Assembly: GCA_963838235.1 (NCBI GenBank)
Contig: CAWIQJ010000006.1
Coordinates: 1,079,824-1,143,823 of the forward strand
DNA length: 64,000 nucleotides
Reading direction: 5' to 3'
DNA from: JAFECT01 sp963838235
GTDB taxonomy: Bacteria; Pseudomonadota; Alphaproteobacteria; Caulobacterales; Caulobacteraceae
Shown: positions 18,398 to 30,904 of the stretch, one piece after another
Position numbering within the stretch: the first letter of the stretch is position 1
Layout: each line of letters begins with the position of its first letter
Notes under the pieces: generated by a model
Databases searched by the model: none
Seen by the model: the letters and a program-made list of their open reading frames with translations, nothing else
Told to the model about the DNA's origin: nothing
Program-made: the position numbers and the translations under genes

Positions 18398-19450
18398 ATG
18401 ACTCCGCTGGATCAAGGCGACGGCCACGAGACCTACGTAGCGCCTTCCTGGGACGACGACGTTCAACCCGTCTCCCTGTCCGAGGCGCCGACCCTCGCCG
18501 CCGGCCTGAAAGCCGCCCGCGAAGCCACCGGCCGCACCCTGGAAGACCTCTCCGACGCCACCCGCGTCCGCAAGCAATATCTGATCGCGCTGGAGGAGGG
18601 GGCCTACGACCGCCTGCCCTCGCGCCCGTTCTCGACCGGCTATGTCCGCGCCTACGCCCGCGCCCTGGGTCTCGACGAAGAGACCGCCGCCGACCGCTTC
18701 AAGAGCGAATGCCCCGACCCGTCCGCGCCGCTGCGCGCGCCGGTGGGCTCCGAACTCGACGAGGTGAAGCCCCGCCACACCGGCTGGATCGTGGCCGGCC
18801 TGGTGCTGATCTCCGCGGTGGTGGTCTGGAATGTCGCGCGCCACACCATGACGGCGCCCAAGCACGAGTCCACCGACCTCGCCCAGACCACGCCGACCAA
18901 GGAACAGTGGACGCTCGGCTCCGCCCCCGGCGGCGGGTCAGAGGTTCGTCTGGGCGCGCCGCTGCCGCCGCCCAAGGACCAGAACGTGCCTGCGCCCTAC
19001 CTGACGCCGGGCATCGAGAAAGAGCTGACCTCGCTGAACCAGACCGCCGACCAGGCTCAGGCGGCGGTGCAACAGACGGCGCAGAAGATCGCCGTCGGCG
19101 CCGCGTTCAATCCCAAGGGCCAGGTGTTCGGCGCGCCGTCCGACGAGTCGATGGTGACGCTGCAGGACCGCAGCTCGGTGCCGGTGTCGCTGGTGCTGCG
19201 CACGGTCGACAATGTGATCCTGTTCAGCCGCACCCTGGGCCCGGGCGAAGCCTATCGCGCCCCCCGCAACGACGGCCTGCAGATCGACGTTTCCGATCCG
19301 GCGGCGATCAGCGTGTTCCTGAACGGCGAGTATCACGGCTCGCTGCAGCAGACGGTGACGCCGCTGCAGAACCTCAACGCCCAGGCCCAGGCCCTCGCCG
19401 CCAAGGCCGCCGCCGCGGTCCAGGCGGCGGCGCCCAGCACCGGCGGCTGA
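18398..19450 (+). CDS. RodZ-like helix-turn-helix membrane protein
   Basis: 350 aa from ATG at 18398. A Cro/C1-type HTH (35-100: LAAGLKAAREATGRTLEDLSDATRVRKQYLIALEEGAYDRLPSRPF in pieces) precedes a single transmembrane helix at about 129-147 and a periplasmic part with a DUF4115-like beta domain near the C-terminus (DRSSVPVSLVLR to ISVFLNGEYHG). This is the architecture of RodZ, which couples MreB to the cell-wall elongation machinery, and it sits upstream of ispG as rodZ does in many bacteria. Ends in a low-complexity Ala-rich tail. Confidence 0.85.
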   Translation: MTPLDQGDGHETYVAPSWDDDVQPVSLSEAPTLAAGLKAAREATGRTLEDLSDATRVRKQYLIALEEGAYDRLPSRPFSTGYVRAYARALGLDEETAADRFKSECPDPSAPLRAPVGSELDEVKPRHTGWIVAGLVLISAVVVWNVARHTMTAPKHESTDLAQTTPTKEQWTLGSAPGGGSEVRLGAPLPPPKDQNVPAPYLTPGIEKELTSLNQTADQAQAAVQQTAQKIAVGAAFNPKGQVFGAPSDESMVTLQDRSSVPVSLVLRTVDNVILFSRTLGPGEAYRAPRNDGLQIDVSDPAAISVFLNGEYHGSLQQTVTPLQNLNAQAQALAAKAAAAVQAAAPSTGG

Positions 19451-19509
19451 TCCAAGCCAGGCCGGTCCGCGACATAGACGTGGTGTGGCGGGATCGCCCG
19501 TAAGCGCCT

Positions 19510-20676
19510 ATGTTCCGCGCCGTCATGGCCACCCACGATCAGCTCGCCCACGTCCGCCCCTGGCGGGCCATCCATCGCCGCCCGTCGCGCAAGATTCGCG
19601 TGGGCTCCGTCGAGGTCGGCGGCGACGCCCCGATCACCGTCCAGTCGATGACCAACACCCCCACCGCCGACGCGGGCGCGACCATCGACCAGATCCGGGC
19701 GCTGGAGGAGGCGGGCTGCGACATTGTGCGCGTCTCCTGCCCCGACGAGGACTCGACCGCGGCGTTCAAGACCATCGCCAAGGCGGCCAAGGTCCCGCTG
19801 GTCGCCGACATCCACTTCCACTACCGCCGCGCCATCGAAGCCGCCGAGGCGGGCGCCGCCTGCCTGCGCATCAATCCCGGCAACATCGGCTCGAGCGCCC
19901 GCGTGCGCGAGGTGGTGCAGGCGGCCAAGGATCACGGCTGTTCCATGCGCATCGGCGTCAACGCCGGCTCGCTCGAGCGCGACCTGCTCGAACGCTACGG
20001 CGAGCCGTGTCCCGAGGCGATGGTGGAGAGCGCGCTCAGCCACGCACGCGTGCTGCAGGACCACGACTTCCACGAATTCAAGATCAGCGTGAAGGCGTCC
20101 GACCCGTTCCTCACCGTCGCCGCCTATCAACAGTTGGCCGAGGCGATCGACTGTCCGTTGCACCTCGGTGTCACAGAGGCGGGACCGTTGCGCACCGGTA
20201 CGATCAAGTCCTCTGTCGGCATCGGCAACCTGTTGTGGGCCGGTATCGGCGACACCATCCGCGTGTCGCTCGCCGCCGATCCGGTGGAAGAGGTGAAGGT
20301 CGGCTTCGACATTCTGAAGGTGCTGGGCCTGCGCCACCGCGGCGTGAACATCATCGCCTGCCCCTCGTGCGCGCGTCAGGGCTTCAATGTGATCGAGACG
20401 GTGACCGAGCTGGAGGCGCGCCTGGCGCACATCTCGACCCCCATGTCGCTGTCGATCATCGGCTGCGTGGTCAACGGTCCGGGCGAAGCCCTGTTCACGG
20501 ACGTCGGCTTCACCGGCGGCGGCAAGGGCGCAGGCATGGTCTATGTCGCGGGAAAGCCGGATCACAAGCTCGATAACGGCCGGATGATCGAACACATCGT
20601 AGAGCTGGTGGAAAAGCGCGCCGCGGAAATCGAGGCGGAAACGCAAACGGCATCGGTGGGTCAGGCGGCAGAGTAG
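19510..20676 (+). CDS. ispG: 4-hydroxy-3-methylbut-2-en-1-yl diphosphate synthase IspG
   Basis: [4Fe-4S] enzyme of the MEP isoprenoid pathway. 388 aa; IRVGSVEVGGDAPITVQSM at the start of the TIM barrel, INPGNIGS, then the cluster cysteines in ACPSCARQGF and GCVVNGPGEA near the C-terminus. ATG at 19510 chosen; ATG at 19525 (MATHDQ) is also possible. The stop overlaps the GTG of the next gene by one base. Confidence 0.95.
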   Translation: MFRAVMATHDQLAHVRPWRAIHRRPSRKIRVGSVEVGGDAPITVQSMTNTPTADAGATIDQIRALEEAGCDIVRVSCPDEDSTAAFKTIAKAAKVPLVADIHFHYRRAIEAAEAGAACLRINPGNIGSSARVREVVQAAKDHGCSMRIGVNAGSLERDLLERYGEPCPEAMVESALSHARVLQDHDFHEFKISVKASDPFLTVAAYQQLAEAIDCPLHLGVTEAGPLRTGTIKSSVGIGNLLWAGIGDTIRVSLAADPVEEVKVGFDILKVLGLRHRGVNIIACPSCARQGFNVIETVTELEARLAHISTPMSLSIIGCVVNGPGEALFTDVGFTGGGKGAGMVYVAGKPDHKLDNGRMIEHIVELVEKRAAEIEAETQTASVGQAAE

Positions 20677-20987
20677 TGTCGACCCGGTTTCAATACTTCA
20701 ATCTGAGAAGCCACGACGTCACAGTCGTCATCGAACCTTGGGCTGACGTGGAGCTGTTGAAGTCCGGCGAGCGCGCGGAGTTCGTGCTTGAGGGCGACAA
20801 CGCGCACATCGAAACCAGCGACGACGGCGAAGAATTTCTGGTCTTCGCGTGGGCGAACACCGTCACCTTCAATTCACCTCGACGCGCCGAATTCTGGTCA
20901 CTGCCAAAGGACTATCTGGACGGGCCGTCTTTTATGGCGTGGCATGGCCCGCCGTGGAAGGTGACGAAGAACGCCGAATCCGAGTGA
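20676..20987 (+). CDS. Hypothetical protein (103 aa)
   Basis: GTG start at 20676 sharing one base with the ispG stop. A soluble, acidic, Trp/Phe-rich protein (FQYFNLRSHDVTVVIEPWADVE, LVFAWANTVTF, FWSLPKDYLDGPSF). No signal peptide or membrane segment and no family recognised. Coupling to ispG suggests it is real and co-expressed. Confidence 0.65.
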   Translation: MSTRFQYFNLRSHDVTVVIEPWADVELLKSGERAEFVLEGDNAHIETSDDGEEFLVFAWANTVTFNSPRRAEFWSLPKDYLDGPSFMAWHGPPWKVTKNAESE

Positions 20988-21077
20988 AGCTAAGTTCTCT
21001 TCATCCGCTCATCTCCGCGCAGGGGTTGATTCCATAGCGCGGTGGTTTACGCCTCCCGCAACGCCCGGAGTCCCATC

Positions 21078-21680
21078 ATGCGCCTCTATCTCTCCACCGG
21101 TTCGCCCTTCGTGCGAAAGTGCCGCGTCGTCATTCGTGAGAAGGGCCTGTTGGCCAAGGTGGAAGAGGTCGCCATCGACTTTCCGTACAAGAGCGATCCC
21201 GGCCACCTCGCGGCCAATCCGATCGGCCAGATACCGGCGCTGGTGACCGATGACGGCGCGGCGTTCAGCAACAGCCCGGTGATCTGCGCCTATCTCGACA
21301 GCCTGCCGTCAAATGCGCCGCGCCTGCTCCCCGCTGAGGGACCTGACCACTGGCGCGTGCGCCGACTCGAGACCCTCGGCGACGGCATGATGGAGATGAC
21401 CGTCAAACAGGTGATCGAAAGCCGCCGGCCGGAGGCCGAACAGTCGACGCAGTGGCGCGACTACTGGATGGGCGGGCTGATGCGCGGGCTGGACGCGGCG
21501 GAGGCCAACGCGCCCGACCCGTCGCGCTTCGACCTCGGTTCGATTTCTTTGGCGATCGCGGCGACCTATCTCGACTTCCGCCTGCCGTCGCTCGACTGGC
21601 GCGCCGCACATCCGAAGCTGCACGCGTTGCGCGACGCGCTCGAAGAACGCGAGAGCTTCAAGCAAACCTATCCTAGATGA
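21078..21680 (+). CDS. Glutathione S-transferase family protein
   Basis: 200 aa from ATG at 21078 (MRLYLSTGSPFVRKCRVVIRE). The N-terminal thioredoxin-like domain has the TGSPFVRKCR glutathione-site helix start, NPIGQIPAL with the cis-Pro, and the SNSPVICAYLD serine motif; the C-terminal helical domain contains DLGSISLAIAATYLDFRLP. Typical size. Substrate unknown. Converges on and overlaps the tauE-like gene by 8 bases. Confidence 0.9.
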   Translation: MRLYLSTGSPFVRKCRVVIREKGLLAKVEEVAIDFPYKSDPGHLAANPIGQIPALVTDDGAAFSNSPVICAYLDSLPSNAPRLLPAEGPDHWRVRRLETLGDGMMEMTVKQVIESRRPEAEQSTQWRDYWMGGLMRGLDAAEANAPDPSRFDLGSISLAIAATYLDFRLPSLDWRAAHPKLHALRDALEERESFKQTYPR

Positions 21681-22452
21681 GCTTGTAGAGCGTGAGCGTC
21701 TGCCAGACGGCGAGGCCCACGACGAGCAGGCCGACCGCCCAGGTCAGGATCCGCGGCGGCAGCAACTTCGCAAGACGTCCCGCCATCGGCGCCGCGATCA
21801 GGCCGCCGATGAGCACGCCGGCCACCGCCAGGTACTGATGCGGCGTTCCCACCACGTTCTTCCAGCGCCCGCTGAGATAGGATTCCAGGAAGGCGCCGGC
21901 GATCACCACCGCCACGAAGAACTGCGCAACGTTGCTCGTGCCCACCGCCTGACGCGGTTCGCGCCCGGCGCCCACCAGGGTGCTGGTGACGGTCGGACCC
22001 CAGCCGCCGCCGCCGACGCCGTCGAGAAACCCACCGACTAACCCCAGCGGCAGGCCTTGCCACCAGTGCATCGGATTGGCCGCCACGCCGCGGAAGGCGC
22101 GCCACAGGATGAGCAGTCCCATGAGTCCGAGATAGATGACCACGAACGGCTTCACCTTCGTCGGATCGAGGCCGGTGATCAGATAAGCGCCCGCGGCGCC
22201 GCCGATGCAGCCGGTGATCGCAAGCACGATGAGCAGGGTCTTGTCGACGTTGCCGTGCTTGAAGTGCGAGGACGCCGAGGCGCCGGAAGTCAGGATCTTG
22301 GCCACGTGCACGCTGGCCGACGCAGTCGCGGGGGCCACGCCCACCGTCAACAAGGCGGTCGTGCAGATCAGGCCATAGGCCATGCCCATGCCGCCCTCGA
22401 CCACCTGGGCGAGGAATCCGACGGCCAGAAAGATCCAGAAGTCGTGATCCAC
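21673..22452 (-). CDS. TauE/SafE family membrane exporter
   Basis: 259-aa integral membrane protein with about eight helices, in two halves: AQVVEGGMGMAYGLI near residue 15-30 and GFLDGVGGGGWGPTVTS near 140-157, the two repeated signature regions of TauE/SafE sulfite/organosulfonate exporters. Lies just downstream (43 bp) of an Rrf2 regulator on the same strand, which would fit control by sulfur or Fe-S status. Exact substrate (sulfite, sulfoacetate) cannot be read from sequence. Confidence 0.9.
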   Translation of the reverse strand: MDHDFWIFLAVGFLAQVVEGGMGMAYGLICTTALLTVGVAPATASASVHVAKILTSGASASSHFKHGNVDKTLLIVLAITGCIGGAAGAYLITGLDPTKVKPFVVIYLGLMGLLILWRAFRGVAANPMHWWQGLPLGLVGGFLDGVGGGGWGPTVTSTLVGAGREPRQAVGTSNVAQFFVAVVIAGAFLESYLSGRWKNVVGTPHQYLAVAGVLIGGLIAAPMAGRLAKLLPPRILTWAVGLLVVGLAVWQTLTLYKLI

Positions 22453-22495
22453 CCGCTTCGCTCCAGCCCGCGAGAACCCTGCGATCCAACTCCTA

Positions 22496-22957
22496 CTACG
22501 TCAATAGAGATTTACTGACTTGCGCCTCAGGTCCTCTCGACTGTGGCCCCTCGGCCAGGGTGGACGCGAGGCTCCAGCCCTCCAGGACGGTGGCCACTGC
22601 GTCGCGGCTGGCCAGCAGGGCCGCCCGGATCGGGCAGGTCTCCACGTCGAAACAGTCCTTGCAGGGCTTGTAGGCCGTGCGCGAAGCGCAGGGGGCCAGG
22701 GCCAGGGGTCCTTCCACCGCGCGGATCACGTCGGCGAAGAAGATGTCGCCGGGCGCTGCGGCCAGGACGTAGCCGCCGAACCGGCCCCGCCGGCTCTCGA
22801 CGAATCCGGCCTGTTTCATCTCCAGCAGGATCGCCTCGAGGAACTTGCGCGGCGCCTTGGCCCCCACGGCCACCTCGGCGATGGAGGCGGACGTCCCGTT
22901 CAGGGAGGCCAGGTAGGTAAGGGCGCGGAGCGCGTACTTGGTCTTCTGCGACAGCAT
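22496..22957 (-). CDS. Rrf2 family transcriptional regulator
   Basis: 153 aa. N-terminal winged helix (MLSQKTKYALRALTYLA, APRKFLEAILLEMKQAGFVESRRGRFGGY) is classic Rrf2. Several cysteines follow (CASRTAYKPCKDCFDVETC), the spacing range used by Rrf2 proteins that bind Fe-S clusters or respond to thiol/sulfur state, though the IscR/NsrR pattern is not exact. Probably controls the adjacent exporter gene. Divergent from prfA. Confidence 0.9.
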   Translation of the reverse strand: MLSQKTKYALRALTYLASLNGTSASIAEVAVGAKAPRKFLEAILLEMKQAGFVESRRGRFGGYVLAAAPGDIFFADVIRAVEGPLALAPCASRTAYKPCKDCFDVETCPIRAALLASRDAVATVLEGWSLASTLAEGPQSRGPEAQVSKSLLT

Positions 22958-23034
22958 GGCTTCCGGCCTATCACGGCGTGACGAAGTTGCGAACCAAGGC
23001 TAGATGCGAGCTGTTACGAACGGTGGACTGCTAA

Positions 23035-24108
<1,074 letters not shown>

Positions 24109-24124
24109 GCGGCGGAGGCGTCCG

Positions 24125-25000
24125 ATGACCACCCTCGTCCAGGCCTGGACCGGCGCCCAGAAGCGTCTGAAGGCGGCGGGCGTCGACAGTCCGGCCATCG
24201 ACGCGCGCCTGCTGCTCGAGGCGGCGGCCGGCGTCACGCGCGTGGACGTGGTCGCCGACCCGCACCGCGAGTTGCCCGATGCGGACGCGGCCACGCTCGA
24301 CGATTATGTGGAGCGACGTGCGCGGCGCGAGCCGGTGTCGCGTATCCTCGGCCGCAAGGGTTTCTGGAAGCTGTTGCTGAACGTTTCACCGGCGGTGCTG
24401 ACGCCCCGGCCCGAGACCGAGACCATCGTCGAGCTGGCGCTGAACGCACACCCTGAGTTCGCCGCCTTCACCGTACTCGACCTCGGCGTGGGCTCGGGCG
24501 CGATCCTGCTGTCGATCCTGGCCGAGCGTCCCGCCGCCAAGGGCGTGGGGGTGGATGTCTCGGAGGACGCCCTGGCGGTGGCGAGGGACAACGCCGCGAA
24601 CCTGGACTTGAACAGCCGGGCGACCTTTCTCAGGACCGACTGGACCAGCGGCCTGGCCGACGAGAGCTTCGATCTGGTGGTCTCCAACCCGCCCTATATC
24701 CGTACGGCCGAGCTGGCGGGGCTGGAGCCCGAGGTGAAGGAGCACGAGCCCCATCTGGCGCTCGACGGCGGTCCGGACGGGCTGAAGGCCTTTCGGGAAC
24801 TCGCCCCGCAGATTCTTCGGGTGCTGAAGCCGGACGGCCTGTTTCTGGTGGAGACCGGCTGGGACCAGACGGCTGTGGTCAAGGCTTTGTTCGAGGCGGC
24901 CGGGGCCTGGGACGTGGGCGTGGTTAAGGATTTGAGCGACCGGGACCGAGTGGTGACGGGCCGCAAGAAAAGCCTTGGAAAAGCCGCGGCGACTCGCTAA
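24125..25000 (+). CDS. prmC: Release factor glutamine methyltransferase PrmC
   Basis: N5-methylates the GGQ glutamine of RF1/RF2. 291 aa: N-terminal helical domain, SAM motif VLDLGVGSGAILLS (117-130) and the substrate motif NPPY at 188-191. ATG start 17 bases after prfA, standard operon. Confidence 0.95.
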   Translation: MTTLVQAWTGAQKRLKAAGVDSPAIDARLLLEAAAGVTRVDVVADPHRELPDADAATLDDYVERRARREPVSRILGRKGFWKLLLNVSPAVLTPRPETETIVELALNAHPEFAAFTVLDLGVGSGAILLSILAERPAAKGVGVDVSEDALAVARDNAANLDLNSRATFLRTDWTSGLADESFDLVVSNPPYIRTAELAGLEPEVKEHEPHLALDGGPDGLKAFRELAPQILRVLKPDGLFLVETGWDQTAVVKALFEAAGAWDVGVVKDLSDRDRVVTGRKKSLGKAAATR

Positions 25001-25202
25001 GTCATAGCGGTCTCCACCCACATCGCCGGGCTTTCGATTCCTCATCGAGCGGGGGTTCCGGCGGACAGGGGCTTGCGGCGCGCGTCTGCGCCGGGGCGGC
25101 AGACAACAGCGGCTCAAGATACGCAAGCGGAGCTTATTCCCGCCCGTCGAGCCGCACGCGCCGGCCTGTGGGAGCGCCGGCTTCAAACATCGGTTTGAGT
25201 GA

Positions 25203-26153
25203 ATGAGAGATTTCAGAGGCATGAAAAGGCAACGCGGTCGCAACCGGAAACCCGGAAGCGGCGGAGGCGGCGGCAGCAGTGGCGGCGGCGGCGGAAATAA
25301 TCCGAACCGCGCGTTCGAATCGAACGGCCCCGAAAACATGAAGATTCGCGGCAACGCGCAGCACGTCTATGAGCGCTATCAGCAGCTCGCGCGCGACGCC
25401 TTCACCTCGGGCGACCGCGTGCTGGCGGAAAACCACCTGCAGCACGCCGAACATTACTTCCGCGTCCTGCGCACCCTGCAGCCCTCCCGACCCGTGTCCG
25501 AGATCGCAGCGCGCGACGCCTTCGCGTCGGGCTACGACATCGACTTCGAAGACGAGAACGGCGGCGAAGGCGGCGATATGGACGGCCAGGCCTCCGACGG
25601 CGGCGAGGGCGACAACGGCGAGCGCCGAGAAAATGGAAACGGGGGACGCGACGACTATCGCCGAGACCGCGACGATTACCGCAGCGACAACCAGCAACCG
25701 CGCGACAACCGCGACTATTCAGAACCGCGCCCGCAGCGTGACTTCGGCGCCGGCGGTCCCAAGGATAGCGCGCCCAGGGACAACACGCCTCGGGACAATG
25801 CGCCCAAGGACGGCGCCCCGGGCGAAGGCCAGGGTCAGCGCCGCGAAGGTCGCCGTGAACGCTTCGAGCGCCGTCGCGAACGCGAAGGCTTCGATCGTAG
25901 TCCGGCCGCGAGCGCCGATCCGCTGGCGGTGGTCGAACCCCGCGGCGCCGAGTTGCCGCAGGCGGACGCTTCGCGCGAGCCTACGCCCGGCGACGAGCAC
26001 CTACCCGCCTTCCTGCGCCAGGCCGCCCCGCCGCCGGTTGCGGCGTCCGACGAGGTCGCCGACGAGCGTCCCCGCCGCGCCCCGCGCCGTCGCCGCGCTG
26101 AAGAGGACGGCGCTCCGGCGTCGACCATCGAAACGGCCGACGAAGAAGTCTGA
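25203..26153 (+). CDS. DUF4167 domain-containing protein
   Basis: 316 aa. After a basic, Gly-repeat N-terminus (MKRQRGRNRKPGSGGGGG) comes the conserved DUF4167 core (residues about 38-100: NRAFESNGPENMKIRGNAQHVYERY, AENHLQHAEHYFRVLRTLQ in pieces), then a long disordered tail rich in Asp, Arg, Pro and repeated short charged units (RDNTPRDNAPKDGAP). Such proteins lie after prmC across alphaproteobacteria. The basic, Gly/Arg-rich composition suggests RNA binding, but that is inference. Start 25203 or the internal ATG at 25221. Confidence 0.85.
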   Translation: MRDFRGMKRQRGRNRKPGSGGGGGSSGGGGGNNPNRAFESNGPENMKIRGNAQHVYERYQQLARDAFTSGDRVLAENHLQHAEHYFRVLRTLQPSRPVSEIAARDAFASGYDIDFEDENGGEGGDMDGQASDGGEGDNGERRENGNGGRDDYRRDRDDYRSDNQQPRDNRDYSEPRPQRDFGAGGPKDSAPRDNTPRDNAPKDGAPGEGQGQRREGRRERFERRREREGFDRSPAASADPLAVVEPRGAELPQADASREPTPGDEHLPAFLRQAAPPPVAASDEVADERPRRAPRRRRAEEDGAPASTIETADEEV

Positions 26154-26209
26154 GGCTTCACCGTATCGGATAGCCGTACGTGAGGTCCGCCATCCCAGGG
26201 TCGCGCCGC

Positions 26210-27205
26210 ATGTCGCCTTCCGATCACGACCATCACGATCATGACCACGCGCGCGGGCATACCCATGTGCACGACCACTCCCATGGTCACGGGCATTCGC
26301 ACGGGCACGGCGGTCATCACCATCACCACGGCCCCGCGGACACCAGCGATCCGCGCTGGCTGATCGGCATCGGCCTGAACCTGATCTTTGTGGTGATCGA
26401 GGCGGTCGCGGGCTTCCTCGGCCACTCGACCGCGTTGCTCGCCGATTCGGGCCACAACCTCTCCGACGTGCTGGGGCTCGCCATGGCCGGGATCGCGGTG
26501 TGGCTGGCCAGGCGGCCCGCCAAGGGCCGGCGCACCTACGGCTGGGGCAAGGCGACCGTGCTGGCGGCGCTCGCCAATGCGGTGGCCCTGGTGTTCGCTT
26601 CGGGCCTGATCGCAGCGGAGGCCATCCGCCGCTTCAGCGAGCCGAGCTCGCCGCAGTCGTTCATGATCATGGGCGTCGCCGCCGCGGGCCTGGCGATCAA
26701 TCTCATCACCGCGATGCTGTTCATGCGCGGCCGCGACGACGATATGAACGTGCGCGCGGCCTTCCTGCACATGATGGGCGACGCCGTCGTGTCGCTCGGC
26801 GTCATCGTCGCCGGCGCCCTGATCTTCTTCACCGGCCGCGCCTGGATCGACCCGCTGGCCAGCTTGCTGGTGGTGGCGGTGGTCCTGTTCGGGACCTGGG
26901 ACCTTTTGAAGGAGGCGCTCTCGCTCGCCATGGACGCCGTGCCGCGCGGGATCGATCCCGAGGCGGTGCGGGCCTGCCTGGCCAAGCGTCCGGGCGTCAC
27001 CGAAGTGCACGACCTCCACGTCTGGCCGCTGTCGACCACCGAGGTCGCCCTGACCGCACACCTGGTGCGCCCCGGCGGCGCCGACGACGCCTTCCTGCGC
27101 AGCGTCTGCGATACCTTGAACCGCGAGTTCGGCATCGCCCACGCCACCCTGCAGGTCGAGACCGACGGAATGATCGACTGCCAGAACCTGCACGCCCCTG
27201 TCTAA
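26210..27205 (+). CDS. Cation diffusion facilitator (CzcD/ZitB-like metal exporter)
   Basis: 331 aa from ATG at 26210. The first 45 residues contain about 20 histidines in HxHxH runs (metal-buffering tail), followed by six transmembrane helices of a CDF exporter with the metal-site motifs HSTALLADSGHNLSD in helix II and HMMGDAVVSLGV in helix V, and a cytoplasmic C-terminal domain with VTEVHDLHVWPLS. Proton antiport of Zn2+/Co2+/Cd2+ out of the cytoplasm is typical. A GTG at 26180 would lengthen it by 10 residues. Confidence 0.93.
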   Translation: MSPSDHDHHDHDHARGHTHVHDHSHGHGHSHGHGGHHHHHGPADTSDPRWLIGIGLNLIFVVIEAVAGFLGHSTALLADSGHNLSDVLGLAMAGIAVWLARRPAKGRRTYGWGKATVLAALANAVALVFASGLIAAEAIRRFSEPSSPQSFMIMGVAAAGLAINLITAMLFMRGRDDDMNVRAAFLHMMGDAVVSLGVIVAGALIFFTGRAWIDPLASLLVVAVVLFGTWDLLKEALSLAMDAVPRGIDPEAVRACLAKRPGVTEVHDLHVWPLSTTEVALTAHLVRPGGADDAFLRSVCDTLNREFGIAHATLQVETDGMIDCQNLHAPV

Positions 27206-27276
27206 GTCGGGCGGACGCGCGCTTGTCGCGCGATTGGTCTATGAGAAGCGTACGCCTCGCGACCCTGGGAGGGCCC

Positions 27277-27955
27277 ATGCGCCGGATCGCCGTCTGCCTC
27301 GCGCTATTGCTGCTCAGCGCCTGCGCGACCACGCCGCTCGCGCCCGTGCCGGGCCCGCCGCCCGGGCCGGTCGGACCGCCGCCGCCGCCGCCGCCCGCGC
27401 CGCCTTCGGGTCCGGTGCTGATGGACTGGCGCGCCATCATCCGCCCTGCCGAACTCGGCCGGCTCGACCGCCTGAACGAGGCCTGGGCCCAGGCCCTGAA
27501 CGAGGCCCGCGTCTCCGGCCACGCCGACGAGGTCGCAGCCCTGGGCGACCTGCTCGATCCTCAGGCCGCGCGCGACGGGGCGACGCCACCGGTCGGCGAC
27601 TACCGCTGCCGCACCATCAAGCTCGGCGCCAAGGTCTACGGCATGCCGGCGTTCACGCCCTACGGCTGGTTCAAGTGCCGGATTACCGCCACGCCCAAGG
27701 GCCTGAAGCTCGAGAAGGTCACAGGCTCTCAGCGGCCCTCGGGCCTGCTGTTCCCTGACAGCGACCGGCGCATGGTGGTGCTGGGCTCGGTGTCCCTGGC
27801 TGAGGAGCCGGCGGCCAACTCCTACGGCCTGCACCCGGAGCGTGATTTCGTCGGCGTGCTGGAGCGCCTGGGCGAGCGGCGCTGGCGGCTGGCGATGCCG
27901 TGGCCGTATCTGGAATTCCAACCTCGATTTGATCGAGCTCGAACGCGCGCCTTAG
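27277..27955 (+). CDS. DUF4893 lipoprotein (frame break near C-terminus)
   Basis: Lipoprotein (MRRIAVCLALLLLSACATT, Cys at 16) with a Pro-rich linker and a DUF4893-like domain (DWRAIIRPAELGRLDRLNEAW, YRCRTIKLG, YGWFKCRI, then MPWPYLE). At 27913-27918 the sequence reads GAATTC; removing one T restores ESNLDLIELERAP followed by a TAG at 27953-27955, the normal family end. As given, the frame instead runs to 28065 into the clpB leader. The Cys pair may form a disulfide. An in-frame ATG at 27241 is an alternative start. Confidence 0.72.
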
Positions 27956-27966
27956 GCCTAGGTCGC

Positions 27967-27996
27967 CTTGTGTGGCCTATCCGCCACACCTACATC
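27967..27996 (+). promoter_or_regulatory. Putative heat-shock promoter with dyad upstream of clpB
   Basis: CTTG at 27967-27970 and CCTACAT about 18 bases later roughly resemble an alphaproteobacterial sigma-32 promoter. Overlapping it is a perfect 7-bp inverted repeat GTGTGGC-6 nt-GCCACAC (27970-27989). Only weak consensus match; position about 75 bases before the clpB ATG is plausible. Confidence 0.3.
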
Positions 27997-28065
27997 CCCT
28001 GCACCCGCGACGGGCCGCTTATTGCAAGGGCCCACAGGCGGGACTCCGCCTCCCGAGGGGACTGA

Positions 28066-30648
<2,583 letters not shown>

Positions 30649-30669
30649 GGCGGTGCGTTGAGATGAAGT

Positions 30670-30890
30670 GGTCCTCCCCCGCGCGAAGCGCGCAGGGGAG
30701 GGGGACCGCGCAAGCGAAGCGCAGCGTGGTGGAGGGGCCAACGCTAGGGCGTGGGATAAGCGAACGACGATTGACGTCGCGCATCGCTCCGGGGTGTTCA
30801 ACTGGCCAGCGTCGGCGCTGGCCCCTCCACCATGCTTCAACTTCGCTCGCATGGTCCCCCTCCCCTACGGTCCTTCGGACCGGGGAGGAA
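30670..30890. repeat. Dispersed ~220-bp palindromic intergenic element, copy A
   Basis: Between clpB and the next gene. Left arm 30670-30740 and right arm 30820-30890 are imperfect inverted repeats of each other: both contain GGGGAGGGGGACC and GTGGTGGAGGGGCCA on one strand and the complement on the other. Each arm also folds internally (CCTCCCC-GCGCG-AAG-CGCGC-GGGGAGG). A second copy of the same design is at 46382-46590. No ORF or transposase inside. The first hairpin could also end clpB transcription. Confidence 0.75.
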
Positions 30891-30904
30891 CCGTGAGGCG
30901 TGAC

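Noticed and set aside
27970..27989. CIRCE/HrcA operator upstream of clpB
   Set aside because: The dyad arms GTGTGGC/GCCACAC do not match the TTAGCACTC-type CIRCE sequence.
30670..30890. CRISPR-like repeat array
   Set aside because: The structure is a palindrome with two arms, not a series of direct repeats with unique spacers.
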